59,813 nucleotides of DNA from Flavipsychrobacter sp. (GCA_017849575.1 JAFIGV010000001.1:1-59813); one strand, 5' to 3'. Counted from the first letter of the stretch, positions 45,301 through 54,016 are shown. The notes: generated by a model from the letters alone, not told the origin. Made by a program: numbers and translations.

Positions 45301-45646
45301 AGTGAATACCGAAGTGCGAGCGCCCATCCTCACGAGCATCCTCAACCGGCCCATCCAGAGTGCATTCCTTAAAAACTTGCAGGCAATAGCCTTTATTGAC
45401 GTCGGTTCGGCCTGGAATGGATGGCTTCCCAATTCGGACAATGAGGACTATCAGTTCTATAACCGAAGCGGCTACGTGACCACCGTAGTTACGCTGCCTG
45501 CGCCAGACTATGGTGTTGCTGTGGGTTACGGTGGCGGATTACGTACTATGCTCTTTGGTTATTTTATGCGGGTTGATGCGGCCTGGAATATTGACCAAAC
45601 CAATAGCAAACCCATGTGGATATTTTCCATGGGGACAGACTTCTAA
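42311..45646 (+). CDS. Large envelope protein: pseudo-gluzincin, propeller and C-terminal beta-barrel
   Basis: The 1111-residue protein has a signal peptide (cleavage near 28, KAKAQ). A peptidase MA-like N-terminal part (about 50-240) still has the LPDWTTDGFIAYL element, but the expected HExxH reads SRVVM (153-157), so it is probably inactive. TolB/WD40-like blades follow (about 300-600), then an acidic Glu/Thr-rich linker (about 620-690). The C-terminal 400 residues have alternating, aromatic-rich strands like an outer-membrane barrel of the BamA/surface-antigen kind, ending in MWIFSMGTDF. Related Bacteroidota proteins are usually labelled TolB-like or hypothetical. The role is unknown; outer-membrane location is inferred. 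Confidence 0.8.
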   Translation: MNIISKSKALITTLALALMAIGPQKAKAQIYTETFGQNRIQTRKFDWRFFDTKHFRVYHYDAAGRQLARYVAEQAEKDIKIVEKKMGGKFPSRFNIILYNNYDEYRQTNIGRKNESQLQNVPAGTINLVGDKLVVYFTGVHTDLRKQLRSGMSRVVMQKLLFGESFREVVKNAVLLNLPDWTTDGFIAYLVDGWDAAAETDWKNLLQANPSDGFYKLAEKNPELAGKAFWKFISENYGENNVKNLLYNMQSKSSLPEGLRMTLGMKMKQVYDSVIHYYNHVYTQDALALDHPDSLSQAIISIPVPHNGKEIRNIRVSPRGNDVAYVVWKEGEFNVVIQHTQNEQEKATIVSGGSRDPNEVPDPDYPLLSWSNNGYKLAILYKRRGKTRLRIYNSINAKLEDYIVPDNRFDRVLGMSFMEDDTKMVFSAQKRSQTDLFEFTIKRSRIKPITNDAWDDIQPWFVSGGSRRGILFLSNRPLPNLNVPIQVNELPTGPMNLFFYDTRTRRKELLQASHVEKGNITQPIQYGSDNFAFLNDVNGVMNKYVVVFGRDRNNMDSAYAVPITNYAQSIIGHQYNPASNQVADVIQVGDQYKVYFRPLELPGVNATEKQLTPTTLSVNNERNTTSVTDLSNTVIEPETTEAEPVLESGNVFQSEFADEETNESESVPAGEEQKMAAQPVDNAYPEGDLDSVLVDSTYIKMRAQPYRLSFKPDFFTVRVDNSILFNKYQPAGALSGLPPNQSLSGLITISLDDAMEDHRFTGGFKLPINFSGSTYFLQYQNFKRRVDWGLLFYRDVNLYSYQLQTADTPSVVLPDPYVGKLASNILQGYVSYPLDRNRSIKLHLGFRQDILDFKAQDSISLKYVDRQKTYWTMSRAEYVFDNTVNPALNIFKGARYKFFAEYFYKLSAPNGGFYNLGLDARYYKGIYRNIIFAARLAYAHSGGNQQINYLMGGVDNWLLPKQSNMPPPTSQDFAFQAMANNLRGYPQNARRGNSYGVVNTEVRAPILTSILNRPIQSAFLKNLQAIAFIDVGSAWNGWLPNSDNEDYQFYNRSGYVTTVVTLPAPDYGVAVGYGGGLRTMLFGYFMRVDAAWNIDQTNSKPMWIFSMGTDF

Positions 45647-45656
45647 ACCCAAAGCA

Positions 45657-45687
45657 TAAAAAAAGAGGGAAGCCATCGCTATCCCTC
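45657..45687 (-). terminator. Intrinsic terminator of the superoxide dismutase gene
   Basis: On the minus strand GAGGGA pairs with TCCCTC, with an inner AGC/GCT pairing, and runs into seven Ts. It lies about 30 bases beyond the sod stop at 45719 and also separates it from the convergent gene ending at 45646. Confidence 0.75.
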
Positions 45688-45718
45688 CTGATTATCTTTC
45701 GTGACGTTATGCGTGCAG

Positions 45719-46324
45719 CTACAATGCTGCTTTGTAACGCTGTTCCACTTCGTTCCAGTTAATGACATTCCAGATAGAACTCAGGTACTCCGGACGTCGG
45801 TTCTGATACTTGAGGTAGTAAGCATGCTCCCAAACATCGATGCCAAGAATAGGTGTTCCCTTCACTTCCGCTATATCCATCAGAGGATTGTCCTGATTGG
45901 GCGTTGATGTCACGTCGAGCTTACCATCCTTAACGATGAGCCATGCCCAACCGCTTCCAAAACGAGTAGCACCTGCGGCATTCATCTTTTCCTTTAATGC
46001 ATCAAGCGAACCAAAAGCTTCATTAATAGCATTGGCGAGGTCTCCGCCCGGTGCGCCGCCTGCTGCAGGCCCGAGGATTGACCAAAAAAGTGTATGATTA
46101 TAATGCCCGCCGCCATTGTTGCGCACGGCCGCCGGATAGGCAGAGATATTGGCCATAAGCTCTTCGAGTGTTTTTTGCTCCCCGTCGCTGCCCGCCAGTG
46201 CCTTATTGAGGTTATCTACATAAGCCTGATGATGCTTGGTGTGGTGTATCTGCATGGTTTGTGCATCAATATGAGGTTCCAAAGCATCGTAAGCATAGTT
46301 TAATTGAGGAAGTGAATGTGCCAT
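45719..46324 (-). CDS. sodA: Superoxide dismutase, Mn-type by motif
   Basis: The enzyme converts superoxide to oxygen and peroxide. The 201-residue protein has ligand motifs [17 protein letters not shown] (N-terminal His), [13 protein letters not shown] (second His) and [12 protein letters not shown] (Asp and His). [10 protein letters not shown] carries the glutamine typical of Mn enzymes, where Fe enzymes have SNAGTPL. A cambialistic enzyme cannot be excluded. I start at the ATG at 46324, because the TTG two codons upstream is weaker. Confidence 0.95.
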   Translation of the reverse strand: MAHSLPQLNYAYDALEPHIDAQTMQIHHTKHHQAYVDNLNKALAGSDGEQKTLEELMANISAYPAAVRNNGGGHYNHTLFWSILGPAAGGAPGGDLANAINEAFGSLDALKEKMNAAGATRFGSGWAWLIVKDGKLDVTSTPNQDNPLMDIAEVKGTPILGIDVWEHAYYLKYQNRRPEYLSSIWNVINWNEVEQRYKAAL

Positions 46325-46352
46325 ACTCAAATCTATTTAGTTTTGGTTTCGG

Positions 46353-46360
46353 CAAAGGTA
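46353..46360 (-). promoter_or_regulatory. -7 promoter box of sodA (TACCTTTG)
   Basis: A perfect TAnnTTTG match lies 28 bases before the ATG at 46324, giving a short conventional leader. Confidence 0.6.
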
Positions 46361-46459
46361 GGACACCGGTCAGGGCCAGCCAAAGCCTAATTGTTATGCG
46401 CAGATAATTGTCCGCTATAAAGCCGCAAAGCCATCCGTACCAGGGATGCAAAGTTGACC

Positions 46460-46467
46460 TAATTTTG
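46460..46467 (+). promoter_or_regulatory. -7 promoter box of the RNA methyltransferase gene (TAATTTTG)
   Basis: A perfect TAnnTTTG match ends six bases before the ATG at 46474. It lies inside the longer possible frame (from 46408), which argues that the shorter start is used. Confidence 0.6.
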
Positions 46468-46473
46468 CCGCGC

Positions 46474-47637
46474 ATGCAGTACATATGGCATCATACAAGG
46501 CACATCATTGATCATTACAAAGGAACCTTACCCCTCACGCATTTCCTGAAAGATTATTTCAGAAAACAACCCCGACTGGGCAGCCGCGATCGTAAAATGA
46601 TCAGCGAAATGGTGTACTGCTGGTATCGTGGGCAAAAAGCCGTGTCGGGTACGAGCGATTTCAAACAATCGGTATTGGCTTGCCTATTGCTATGCGGTGC
46701 GGAACTGCCGGCGGTAAAGCGCCTTTATCCGGACGAATGGCAGGCATGGTCCGGCGCCGGCATGGAGCAACGCCTGAACTTTCTGAAAAAACAAGGAATA
46801 AGCTTTGATGAGGAATTGCTGACCCACTTTACACCAAATCTTTCAGATGGGATCACACTTTCCGAATTCAGGCTTTCTTTACTACGGCAACCGCTTATGT
46901 TCATTCGACTGAGGGCTCCCTATGAAGCAATAGCGGAACAACTAACCGAAAAAGGCATTCCCTTCGATCACTGCGGAAATCAGTGCCTTGCACTTCCCAA
47001 TGGAACAAAAATAGAAGACCTGCTGCCACAGCACAGTTATGTAGTGCAGGACGCCTCTTCACAAAGCACCGGAAACTTCTTCCGTCCGGATGCTCAACAG
47101 CATTGGTGGGACTGCTGCTGTGGCGCTGGTGGAAAATCACTTTTGCTGAAAGATGCTCAGCCCCACGTCAGGCTAACCGTATCCGACAAGCGAAGCAGTA
47201 TTATACACAACCTCTTGCAACGCTTTGAGCGCTATCGCCTGGCACCGCCGGAAACGCTGATGATAGACGTAGCCGATGCGGGGGCTTTAGCATCCAGTCT
47301 TCGGCAGCGGCACTTCGACCACATCATTTGCGATGTTCCGTGTTCAGGATCCGGAACATGGTCGCGCACGCCGGAACAGTTGTATTTTTTTGAGGAAAAA
47401 AATATCCCGATGTATGCAGACCGGCAAAAACTGATTGCCGGAAACGCCGCCCGTTATCTCGCCCCGGGTGGCCAATTGTTTTATATTACCTGCTCTGTAT
47501 TTAGAGAAGAAAATGAAAATGTGGTCGCTGCTCTCCTTCGTGACGGCACTCTACTTTTGGAAGAGCAAACGCTGATCAATGGCACCGGGCGAAGAGCCGA
47601 CAGTATGTATGTAGCCGTATTGAGAAAAAACGATTAG
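46474..47637 (+). CDS. RsmB/NOP-family RNA cytosine-C5 methyltransferase
   Basis: The 387-residue protein has an N-terminal NusB-like helical region (about 1-130). The Rossmann SAM domain shows DASSQSTGNFF and CCCGAGGKSLLL (motif I). The two catalytic cysteines are in DVPCSGSGTWSR (motif IV) and YITCSVF (motif VI). This makes it an m5C methyltransferase. The target RNA, rRNA or tRNA, cannot be read from the sequence. I use the ATG at 46474, because a promoter box overlaps the upstream extension. It shares four bases with the convergent subtilase gene. Confidence 0.92.
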   Translation: MQYIWHHTRHIIDHYKGTLPLTHFLKDYFRKQPRLGSRDRKMISEMVYCWYRGQKAVSGTSDFKQSVLACLLLCGAELPAVKRLYPDEWQAWSGAGMEQRLNFLKKQGISFDEELLTHFTPNLSDGITLSEFRLSLLRQPLMFIRLRAPYEAIAEQLTEKGIPFDHCGNQCLALPNGTKIEDLLPQHSYVVQDASSQSTGNFFRPDAQQHWWDCCCGAGGKSLLLKDAQPHVRLTVSDKRSSIIHNLLQRFERYRLAPPETLMIDVADAGALASSLRQRHFDHIICDVPCSGSGTWSRTPEQLYFFEEKNIPMYADRQKLIAGNAARYLAPGGQLFYITCSVFREENENVVAALLRDGTLLLEEQTLINGTGRRADSMYVAVLRKND

Positions 47638-49289
47638 AACTTAGTCAGCCTGATGTTTTGTACACCGCCTGACCAGCGGAGGCTACAGATATAGAAACCT
47701 GCAGGCAGATTTGCGGCACCAGGAATTTCGAGACTGTGTGCGCCGGCAGCTAAATTGTATTGCTTGTGCAGCAGCGGTCGTCCGGAAGCATCGTAAATAT
47801 CGAGGGTGAGATTTTCCGCTTGATTCAGGTTGACTGATATATGCACGGCATTACTGAAGGGATTAGGAACTGCACTGGCGTTGTTGGTCTTCTCTATTTC
47901 CCTAACAGGCAACAGCACATCGGCAAGGCAAAAATCCGGCACACCGTAGCCAAGCTGTGGCATAGAGAAACCAGGGTACAAGTGCGCGCTGGCGATGATG
48001 GCACGTTTGATTTCAGAATTACTTTTTCCGGGACTTGCCTGAATCAGGCAGGCGGAGAAACCAGCGACCTGCGGCGTAGAAATAGATGTACCGTTGGAGT
48101 AAGACGGCGTGGCCGAACCCAGCATCACGGCTCCGGGCTGACCCAGGGCGACTACTTCGGGCTTTATGATGCCGCTGGCGTTGGGACCATGACCGCTGGA
48201 ACTTGCGGGCACCTTGTTCACATCCACGTTTCCTACCGTCAGTGCGCTATCGGCATCACCGGGAGTAAGTAGTCCACCGCTACCTTCATTGCCGGCGGTA
48301 AGGACCACAAGAATCCCTTTTTGTGCGGCAATATTGGCTCCAATAGCCGCAACCGTGGTCTTTCCATCCATCTGTGCCGCTGTGATGCTTTGGTTTTGAT
48401 AGGGAGGATCGAAGTAGTTGTAACCGGTAGAACTGCTGATCACATCGGCGCCAATACTGTCTGCACGTTCAAATGCAGCTACCATATGATCCATCTCCAT
48501 AGGCCATTCGCCTGTAGGATCCTCAGTGCTATAGAGTGCATACTGTGCAAGAGGTGCTGCGCCTACGTAAGTATTGGGAATGTACGCGGCCATTGTGCTA
48601 AAGACACTGGTGCCATGCGTCAGAAAATCTGTGTAAACATCCGTTCCGCCCTGGACAAAATTTCGGGTCTCTACTATTCTGCCGCTGTTGTAAACACTAT
48701 CAAAACCAGGTGCGGTATTGACAAAATGGAATCCGTCATCGAGCACTGCAATGATTATGCCCTGCCCTTGCAAACCTTTATCATGAAGACAATCTCCGTT
48801 TACCAGATGGGTCTGTGCCCACGCTGTTCCGTACCACGCGGGGTTGCCGGTGTTCTTCTGTGCCCCCAATGGTAAAACTGTGGAGTCGGCACCGTTGCCG
48901 ACAGCAAAAGGAGGGTCATAGACATATCCCACAGGAACTACCGAGGTAATGAACGGGCGTCCATCCAATTTTGAGATGTTGGCCGAGTCTTCCAGTACAA
49001 GAAGACAACTGTTGAGCCAGCGCGAACAATGTCGTATCGTGCCTCCTGTCAGCTCTGTGACCTGACCCAGATAAGAGGCAGCAACGGGAAGGTCATAACC
49101 GTCGAGCGGTATGTGCATCCTCTGCCTGCGTTGCAGGGCGCGTTCGGACAATTGCACCTGTTGTGCTGAAGCTATCTGATTTCCTTTGTCGGAGAAGCTA
49201 ATCCTGAAGGCATACTGTGGCTGTGCTGTCGCCGGAGCGTAAGTATAGAAAAATAAGGCTATCGCTACCGCCCACTTCACTGCCGCCAT
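47634..49289 (-). CDS. Secreted subtilisin-like (S8) peptidase with T9SS domain
   Basis: The 551-residue protein has a signal peptide (to about 22) and an N-terminal propeptide-like region. The S8 domain has Asp in IIAVLDDGFHF, His in FLTHGTSVFSTMA and Ser in NGTSISTPQVAGF, with the oxyanion-side TAGNEGSGG. The last 80 or so residues are a type IX secretion sorting domain (VPNPFSNAVHISV, then LPAGFYICSLRW). It should be an active secreted serine protease. The lipoprotein gene 11 bases upstream is probably cotranscribed and could be a partner; that link is inference. Confidence 0.93.
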   Translation of the reverse strand: MAAVKWAVAIALFFYTYAPATAQPQYAFRISFSDKGNQIASAQQVQLSERALQRRQRMHIPLDGYDLPVAASYLGQVTELTGGTIRHCSRWLNSCLLVLEDSANISKLDGRPFITSVVPVGYVYDPPFAVGNGADSTVLPLGAQKNTGNPAWYGTAWAQTHLVNGDCLHDKGLQGQGIIIAVLDDGFHFVNTAPGFDSVYNSGRIVETRNFVQGGTDVYTDFLTHGTSVFSTMAAYIPNTYVGAAPLAQYALYSTEDPTGEWPMEMDHMVAAFERADSIGADVISSSTGYNYFDPPYQNQSITAAQMDGKTTVAAIGANIAAQKGILVVLTAGNEGSGGLLTPGDADSALTVGNVDVNKVPASSSGHGPNASGIIKPEVVALGQPGAVMLGSATPSYSNGTSISTPQVAGFSACLIQASPGKSNSEIKRAIIASAHLYPGFSMPQLGYGVPDFCLADVLLPVREIEKTNNASAVPNPFSNAVHISVNLNQAENLTLDIYDASGRPLLHKQYNLAAGAHSLEIPGAANLPAGFYICSLRWSGGVQNIRLTKF

Positions 49290-49300
49290 AGGTAAGAGAG

Positions 49301-50038
49301 TTAGTTATGATCTACTGCCCTCATCACCACGCTATAACCGTTGCGGTATTTGGTGGTAAAAGGATCGTAAGTCCAGTGTGTCACTTCACGATACACCATG
49401 CCAATATCATACCCATACACTTCCTTGGCAAAAGTGCGTGTGGCATAGCTTTCAGGCATCGTCTCGGGATCGTTCAGTTTATCATCCTCTTCGTTCACAG
49501 TAATGGTATTGTCAAACAACACTTTACCGTTATTGAAGGATTGCTCATAATCGGAATATTTGTAAGTCCAGTTCTGGAAATACTGATAGTCCTGATCGCC
49601 CGAGGGGATCAGCGCATTGCCCTTCCACTCCAGATTGTTGGCTACGGGAAAAATCATTTTGATAAAGCGCACATTAGCTTCTACATATTCCAGCCCTGTG
49701 GCGGTAGGCGTAACGTAGAGGACCCGGTGTGTAAGCCAGGGCAAAGAATCGTTGGTGCGGATGTGAACATCTATGCTGTAGGACAAGCGCTTCTGTGCAT
49801 CCATAAACGTATCTGCCACGGTGTATCGCATTTGGTATCTATGAAGCGTTTTCACCTGTCTGAAGTCGTCCCATATTGTCGAATCTACGTCGTAAATAAC
49901 GTAGCGTCCGAGCGCCAGGGGATAGTAACCTCTGCTGCGATCGCCACCATACTTGTTTTCGCTTTCTTTCTTACAAGAAAAGAAGATAACTGAAAATGAG
50001 GCGATCAGAAGAAATACGGGTAAAAACTTTTTGTTCAT
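49301..50038 (-). CDS. Lipoprotein of unknown function
   Basis: I do not recognise the family. The 245-residue protein starts at the ATG at 50038 and has a lipoprotein signal peptide ending FFSC (about Cys22). A beta-rich mature part follows, with many aromatic and charged residues (for example YPLALGRYVIYDVDSTIWD). It resembles the general pattern of Bacteroidota surface or periplasmic lipoproteins. It precedes the T9SS subtilase by 11 bases on the same strand. Confidence 0.8.
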   Translation of the reverse strand: MNKKFLPVFLLIASFSVIFFSCKKESENKYGGDRSRGYYPLALGRYVIYDVDSTIWDDFRQVKTLHRYQMRYTVADTFMDAQKRLSYSIDVHIRTNDSLPWLTHRVLYVTPTATGLEYVEANVRFIKMIFPVANNLEWKGNALIPSGDQDYQYFQNWTYKYSDYEQSFNNGKVLFDNTITVNEEDDKLNDPETMPESYATRTFAKEVYGYDIGMVYREVTHWTYDPFTTKYRNGYSVVMRAVDHN

Positions 50039-50161
50039 AAATTCCGTTATCAAACTATTTGGTAAATATAATTAAAGAAACGAAAAAGCATAGTATTTAT
50101 TACCCTTTGGCATGGCCCATCTGGCGAAGCCTGCCCAACTGGAACGATAGCCTGACTGGTG

Positions 50162-51256
50162 TTAAAAACCCTTCTGAATGATGCCGCCCGCTACTACGTC
50201 ATCGCCCTCATAGATAACAGCAGACTGACCGGGTGCTATACTGCTGACTGCATGATGAAATCGAACCCGAAGGTCGTCCCCTTCATGGGTGATTGTACTC
50301 ATCATTCCGGCGTCTTTATACCTTATTCTCGTTACTGCCTCCAGCCCGTCCGGCACTGCGGCATACTTAATGTAGTTCAGTCCGCCTACAAGCATTTCCG
50401 ACTGCTGAAGATCCTGTGCCTCACCCAGCACTACGGTGTTGGTATCCGGCAGAATATGCGTTACGAACATCGGTTTGCCCAGCGCTATATCCAGTCCTTT
50501 TCGCTGACCGATGGTATAGAAAGGATAGCCCTTGTGTTGGCCCACTATTGTGCCATCGGCCAGAACAAAATTGCCGCCATTTACGCGGGCTTCAAGATCG
50601 GGAACCGTACGCTTCAAAAAACCGCGATAGTCATTGTCCGGCACAAAGCATATCTCATAGCTTTCTGCTTTTTTAGACAATTCTTTGTAGCCCAGATCAA
50701 AGGCCATCTGCCGCACCTCGGATTTGAGGTAGCTGCCCAGCGGATAGAGACTCCGGCTCAGGCACTCCTGGCCCAGCCCCCAGAGTACATAGCTCTGGTC
50801 TTTGGTAAGATCTTTAGCCTTAGAAAGTACATGACGCCCGTTTTCTTCCCGCACCCGCACATAATGTCCCGTGGCGATATAGTCACAGCCCAGTGCGTTG
50901 GCACGTTTCAGAAGTGCTGACCATTTGATGTGGGTATTGCACAGCACACAGGGATTTGGGGTGCGCCCCGCTATGTACTCTTCCACAAAATTGTGGATCA
51001 CAAAGTCGCCAAACTCTTCGCGTATATCAAAAACATAATGCGGAAAACCGTGATCTACAGCCGCCTGCCGGGCATCATTAAAAGAATCGAGGTTACAACA
51101 GCCCGTCTCCTTTTTGCCCCCGCCGGAGTGCGCATAGTCCCAGGTCTTCATGGTAATCCCTACCACTTCGTAGCCCTGATGGTGCAGCATGAGCGCCGTG
51201 ACGGTACTGTCAATACCTCCGCTCATCGCAACCAGAACCTTTCCATGTCTGCTCAT
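50162..51256 (-). CDS. mnmA: tRNA 2-thiouridylase MnmA
   Basis: MnmA puts sulfur on U34 of Glu, Gln and Lys tRNAs. The 364-residue protein has the PP-loop AMSGGIDSTV (about 10-19), the catalytic CNTHIKW cysteine in NPCVLCNTHIKW (about 100) and the second cysteine in SYEICFVPDNDYRGFL (about 200). A C-terminal beta-barrel follows. The ATG at 51256 fits the family N-terminus; an upstream extension to 51307 would cross the promoter box. Confidence 0.96.
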   Translation of the reverse strand: MSRHGKVLVAMSGGIDSTVTALMLHHQGYEVVGITMKTWDYAHSGGGKKETGCCNLDSFNDARQAAVDHGFPHYVFDIREEFGDFVIHNFVEEYIAGRTPNPCVLCNTHIKWSALLKRANALGCDYIATGHYVRVREENGRHVLSKAKDLTKDQSYVLWGLGQECLSRSLYPLGSYLKSEVRQMAFDLGYKELSKKAESYEICFVPDNDYRGFLKRTVPDLEARVNGGNFVLADGTIVGQHKGYPFYTIGQRKGLDIALGKPMFVTHILPDTNTVVLGEAQDLQQSEMLVGGLNYIKYAAVPDGLEAVTRIRYKDAGMMSTITHEGDDLRVRFHHAVSSIAPGQSAVIYEGDDVVAGGIIQKGF

Positions 51257-51272
51257 AAAGAAAAAAGAAGCG

Positions 51273-51280
51273 CAAAGGTA
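51273..51280 (-). promoter_or_regulatory. -7 promoter box of mnmA (TACCTTTG)
   Basis: A perfect TAnnTTTG match lies 16 bases before the mnmA ATG at 51256. Confidence 0.6.
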
Positions 51281-51342
51281 AGCATCTTTAGAAGGTGCTG
51301 CCGGCAAGGCCTATAGAAATTAGAAGTATGGCTATAGGGCAC

Positions 51343-52584
51343 TTAGTCTGCCCGCAACGAAATATCTTCGGATTTCACCGCTCTGAAAGCAGGATACCAC
51401 GAAGCCGCGAGACCCACCAGCACCACGGTAAGCAGCACGACCACAAAATCGGCCAACTGCATGGCTACCGGATACGCTTCAATGATAAAGGCCCCCTTGA
51501 GCCTGATCCAATGAAAATGCTGCTGACCCAGACAAAACAGAAAACCGAGTAAAATACCCGAAAGTCCGCCGATGACCGCCCAAAGCATTCCTTCCATCAG
51601 AAAGGCTATTCGCAAGGTGGGTCGCTGCACGCCCATCACTTTCAGGATGGCAATATCCTTTTGCTTCTCCAGTACCAGCATGGTGAGCGCACCCACCATG
51701 TTAAACGAAGCGATGAGCAACACCAGCACCAGAATGCCATAGACGGCCCACTTTTCGGAAGCCATCACCATATAAAGCGTCTTGTTCTGCTCATACCGCG
51801 TCTCCACCACAAAACCTGAACCCAGGATTGATTTAAGGCTGCGCTGTACCGCTGTGCCTGATGCACCCGGCTGCAGCGCCAGTTCTATGCTCGAGTACTT
51901 ACCAGGCTGCAAAAAAAGTTGTTGCACACGCTCTATAGGTGCGAGTATAAATTTACCGTCAAACTCATCCTGAATGCGGAAGACACCTGCCGGCTTGAGC
52001 TGCAGATTCTGAAAAGCATCCTGAGGGTGTAAGGCAAAATTACCGGCTGTAACATTGGGATAAAAAACGGACACCCTGCTGAAGACGTTATTTAATTGAA
52101 TACCCAGCCGGTTGGCCGATTGCAATCCGACAACGGCAGTAGGCACCGGCAGCGACTGCACCTCAGGCACCCCCTGAAACATAAAAGGTTTGATGTCATT
52201 TACCTCAGTGAAATTGCGCTCCACCCCTTTGAGCGTGGCCACCTGCTGCTCGTCGTTTGCTGTAAGCAGCACATTGTCTTCTATTACCCGGGTTACCGCG
52301 CTTACCCCCTGCACAGCACCGATATGTTTCATCTGTGCCGGACTTACTTCAAAAAACTTACCCCGGGCAGCAGTTATTTTCACCTCCGGATAAAATGCTT
52401 TGTACAGATCTTTTACCAGGTCTTCAAAGCCGTTGAAAATGGAGAACAGCACGATCATTGCACAGCTTCCCACAGCCAGGGCAAACATGCTGATGCGCGA
52501 TAGTATGGGCACTACATTGGCACCCCGCTTCCCACGCAGATATCGCCATGCCAGCCGCCAGGAAAAAACCGTTTGGAACGCCAA
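51343..52584 (-). CDS. LolC/LolE-type ABC transporter permease, probable TTG start
   Basis: The 413-residue protein has the LolCE/FtsX layout: an N-terminal membrane helix (about 28-50), a large periplasmic MacB-like domain (about 52-265) and three C-terminal helices (about 275-300, 325-350, 375-400). AWRYLRGKRGANVVPILSRIS and ILKVMGVQRPTLRIAFLMEG are typical. Family members release lipoproteins from the inner membrane with an ATPase that is not encoded here. No ATG lies between the upstream rbfA stop and the first helix. The TTG at 52584 is therefore the best start, with an ATT farther upstream as the alternative. Confidence 0.88.
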   Translation of the reverse strand: MAFQTVFSWRLAWRYLRGKRGANVVPILSRISMFALAVGSCAMIVLFSIFNGFEDLVKDLYKAFYPEVKITAARGKFFEVSPAQMKHIGAVQGVSAVTRVIEDNVLLTANDEQQVATLKGVERNFTEVNDIKPFMFQGVPEVQSLPVPTAVVGLQSANRLGIQLNNVFSRVSVFYPNVTAGNFALHPQDAFQNLQLKPAGVFRIQDEFDGKFILAPIERVQQLFLQPGKYSSIELALQPGASGTAVQRSLKSILGSGFVVETRYEQNKTLYMVMASEKWAVYGILVLVLLIASFNMVGALTMLVLEKQKDIAILKVMGVQRPTLRIAFLMEGMLWAVIGGLSGILLGFLFCLGQQHFHWIRLKGAFIIEAYPVAMQLADFVVVLLTVVLVGLAASWYPAFRAVKSEDISLRAD

Positions 52585-52611
52585 GTACCGTGGATTTTTG
52601 TGAATGGGGTT

Positions 52612-53007
52612 TTATTGATCAGAGGCTTCGCTGTCGCCCTTGCCACGGCTCTCGCGCTCTTCATTTATTTTCTTAAACAGGTCTTCCATTTTGAAGACAT
52701 AGTCGAGTGTATCGTCATTGAAGAAATGAAGTTCGGGTACGCGTCGAAGTTGATTCTTAAGCCGCATACCAAGCTGCCGTCTGAAGTCCCAGGTTTTTTC
52801 CCGGATCTCATGCAGCAGTGCGGCCTGGTCTTTAATCTGGAATAAGCTCAAATAAATCCTGGCTTCCAGAAGATCGGGCGTCATCATCACTTTGGATATG
52901 GATATCATTCCCCCGTCTTTCACATTGTAGCCTTCTCGCCGGAAGATGTCGGCCATTTCTTCCATTACCAGTTTACCTACTTGTTTCTGTCTTTTACTTT
53001 CTTCCAT
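52612..53007 (-). CDS. rbfA: Ribosome-binding factor A
   Basis: RbfA binds the 30S subunit and helps 16S rRNA 5'-end maturation, notably in the cold. The 131-residue protein has the KH-like fold of the family. The motifs are KRQKQVGKLVMEEMADIFRRE at the N-terminus, SISKVMMTPDLLEARIYLS in the middle, and RVPELHFFNDDTLDYVFKM near the end. The ATG is at 53007. The permease gene follows 27 bases after its stop on the same strand. Confidence 0.95.
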   Translation of the reverse strand: MEESKRQKQVGKLVMEEMADIFRREGYNVKDGGMISISKVMMTPDLLEARIYLSLFQIKDQAALLHEIREKTWDFRRQLGMRLKNQLRRVPELHFFNDDTLDYVFKMEDLFKKINEERESRGKGDSEASDQ

Positions 53008-53113
53008 AGAACCCGGATTTTGCAACCGGGTAAAGTTAGAGCAAATGTGTATAAAGGCTTTAACGCAGCATCTGATAATCTTTGATTAAATTCGTTGCCA
53101 GATTTCAAAAAAA

Positions 53114-53986
53114 ATGAAACAAGGAAAAATTTTGACCGGTGCTGCTTTACTGTTGCTGCTGAACGCCTGTACGGAAATAGGCCCGGCCATTGACTTTGGT
53201 ACGATAAGGGCTTTTGATACTACTTATACAGAAGCGGTACCCACCCCGCAAAGCAAAGTTGTGTTGGTGGAAGAATACACTGGTGTGGAATGTACCAACT
53301 GTCCGGCTGCGGCCAGCATTCTCGAGACCTATGCAGCTAGCCATCCTGGCAAAATGATCTCTGTAGGACTTCACTCCGGCTCTTTGACAGCGCCCATAGA
53401 CAAAGACGGCATCCGTTCCAAGTACGACTTCCGGAATGATAAAGTGAAAAGTATGATGACCTCCTACTACAGCGAAGATCCCTCAAAACCCGCCTCATGC
53501 TTTGACCGCACCAAATTCGAGACTTATTATTTTTCACTAAACAAAAATGCCTGGACAAGCTACATTGATCAGCGGGGCAGCCAGACGCCACCGGTAAATA
53601 TCGTGGTGAACAGCACCTATAACGAGGAAAAAAACCAGGCAGTGATTACCGTGAAAGTTTCGTACACGAAAGCCATTGCGCAAAAACAAACCATGAACGT
53701 GTGGATTGTTGAAGATAAGATTGTAGATGCACAGCTTTATCCGGGAACTGTGGACTCGGCCTATGAGTTTCATAATGTCCTCCGCGACTTTCTCACACCC
53801 TCTTCGGGCGCGAGCTTCCTCACAGATGTAAGCTCCAAAGCACCCGGAACGGTGTATGAAAGGACTTTCATTTACGATCTCGACAACACCTGGAATATTG
53901 CCAATTGTAAGATCATTGCCTTTGTGAACAACAATGAACAAGACGACAAATCGGTGTTACAGGCAGCAGAAGCCAACGTGAAATAG
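53114..53986 (+). CDS. Omp28-related outer-membrane lipoprotein
   Basis: The 290-residue protein has a lipoprotein signal peptide ending LLNAC (Cys19). An Omp28-type domain starts with a thioredoxin-like segment, KVVLVEEYTGVECTNCP, which carries a C-x2-C pair (about 58-61). A beta-rich C-terminal half follows (about 150-290). Omp28 proteins are known as surface antigens of oral Bacteroidota; redox function through the C-x2-C pair is possible but not shown. A terminator-like hairpin lies directly downstream. Confidence 0.88.
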   Translation: MKQGKILTGAALLLLLNACTEIGPAIDFGTIRAFDTTYTEAVPTPQSKVVLVEEYTGVECTNCPAAASILETYAASHPGKMISVGLHSGSLTAPIDKDGIRSKYDFRNDKVKSMMTSYYSEDPSKPASCFDRTKFETYYFSLNKNAWTSYIDQRGSQTPPVNIVVNSTYNEEKNQAVITVKVSYTKAIAQKQTMNVWIVEDKIVDAQLYPGTVDSAYEFHNVLRDFLTPSSGASFLTDVSSKAPGTVYERTFIYDLDNTWNIANCKIIAFVNNNEQDDKSVLQAAEANVK

Positions 53987-54016
53987 CACTTGTTTTTCGA
54001 AAAACTAAGTACATTG

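Noticed and set aside
50091-50161. GC-rich, partly self-complementary sequence after mnmA
   Set aside because: The possible pairings are short and broken and no T-run follows, so I could not support a terminator or structured RNA.
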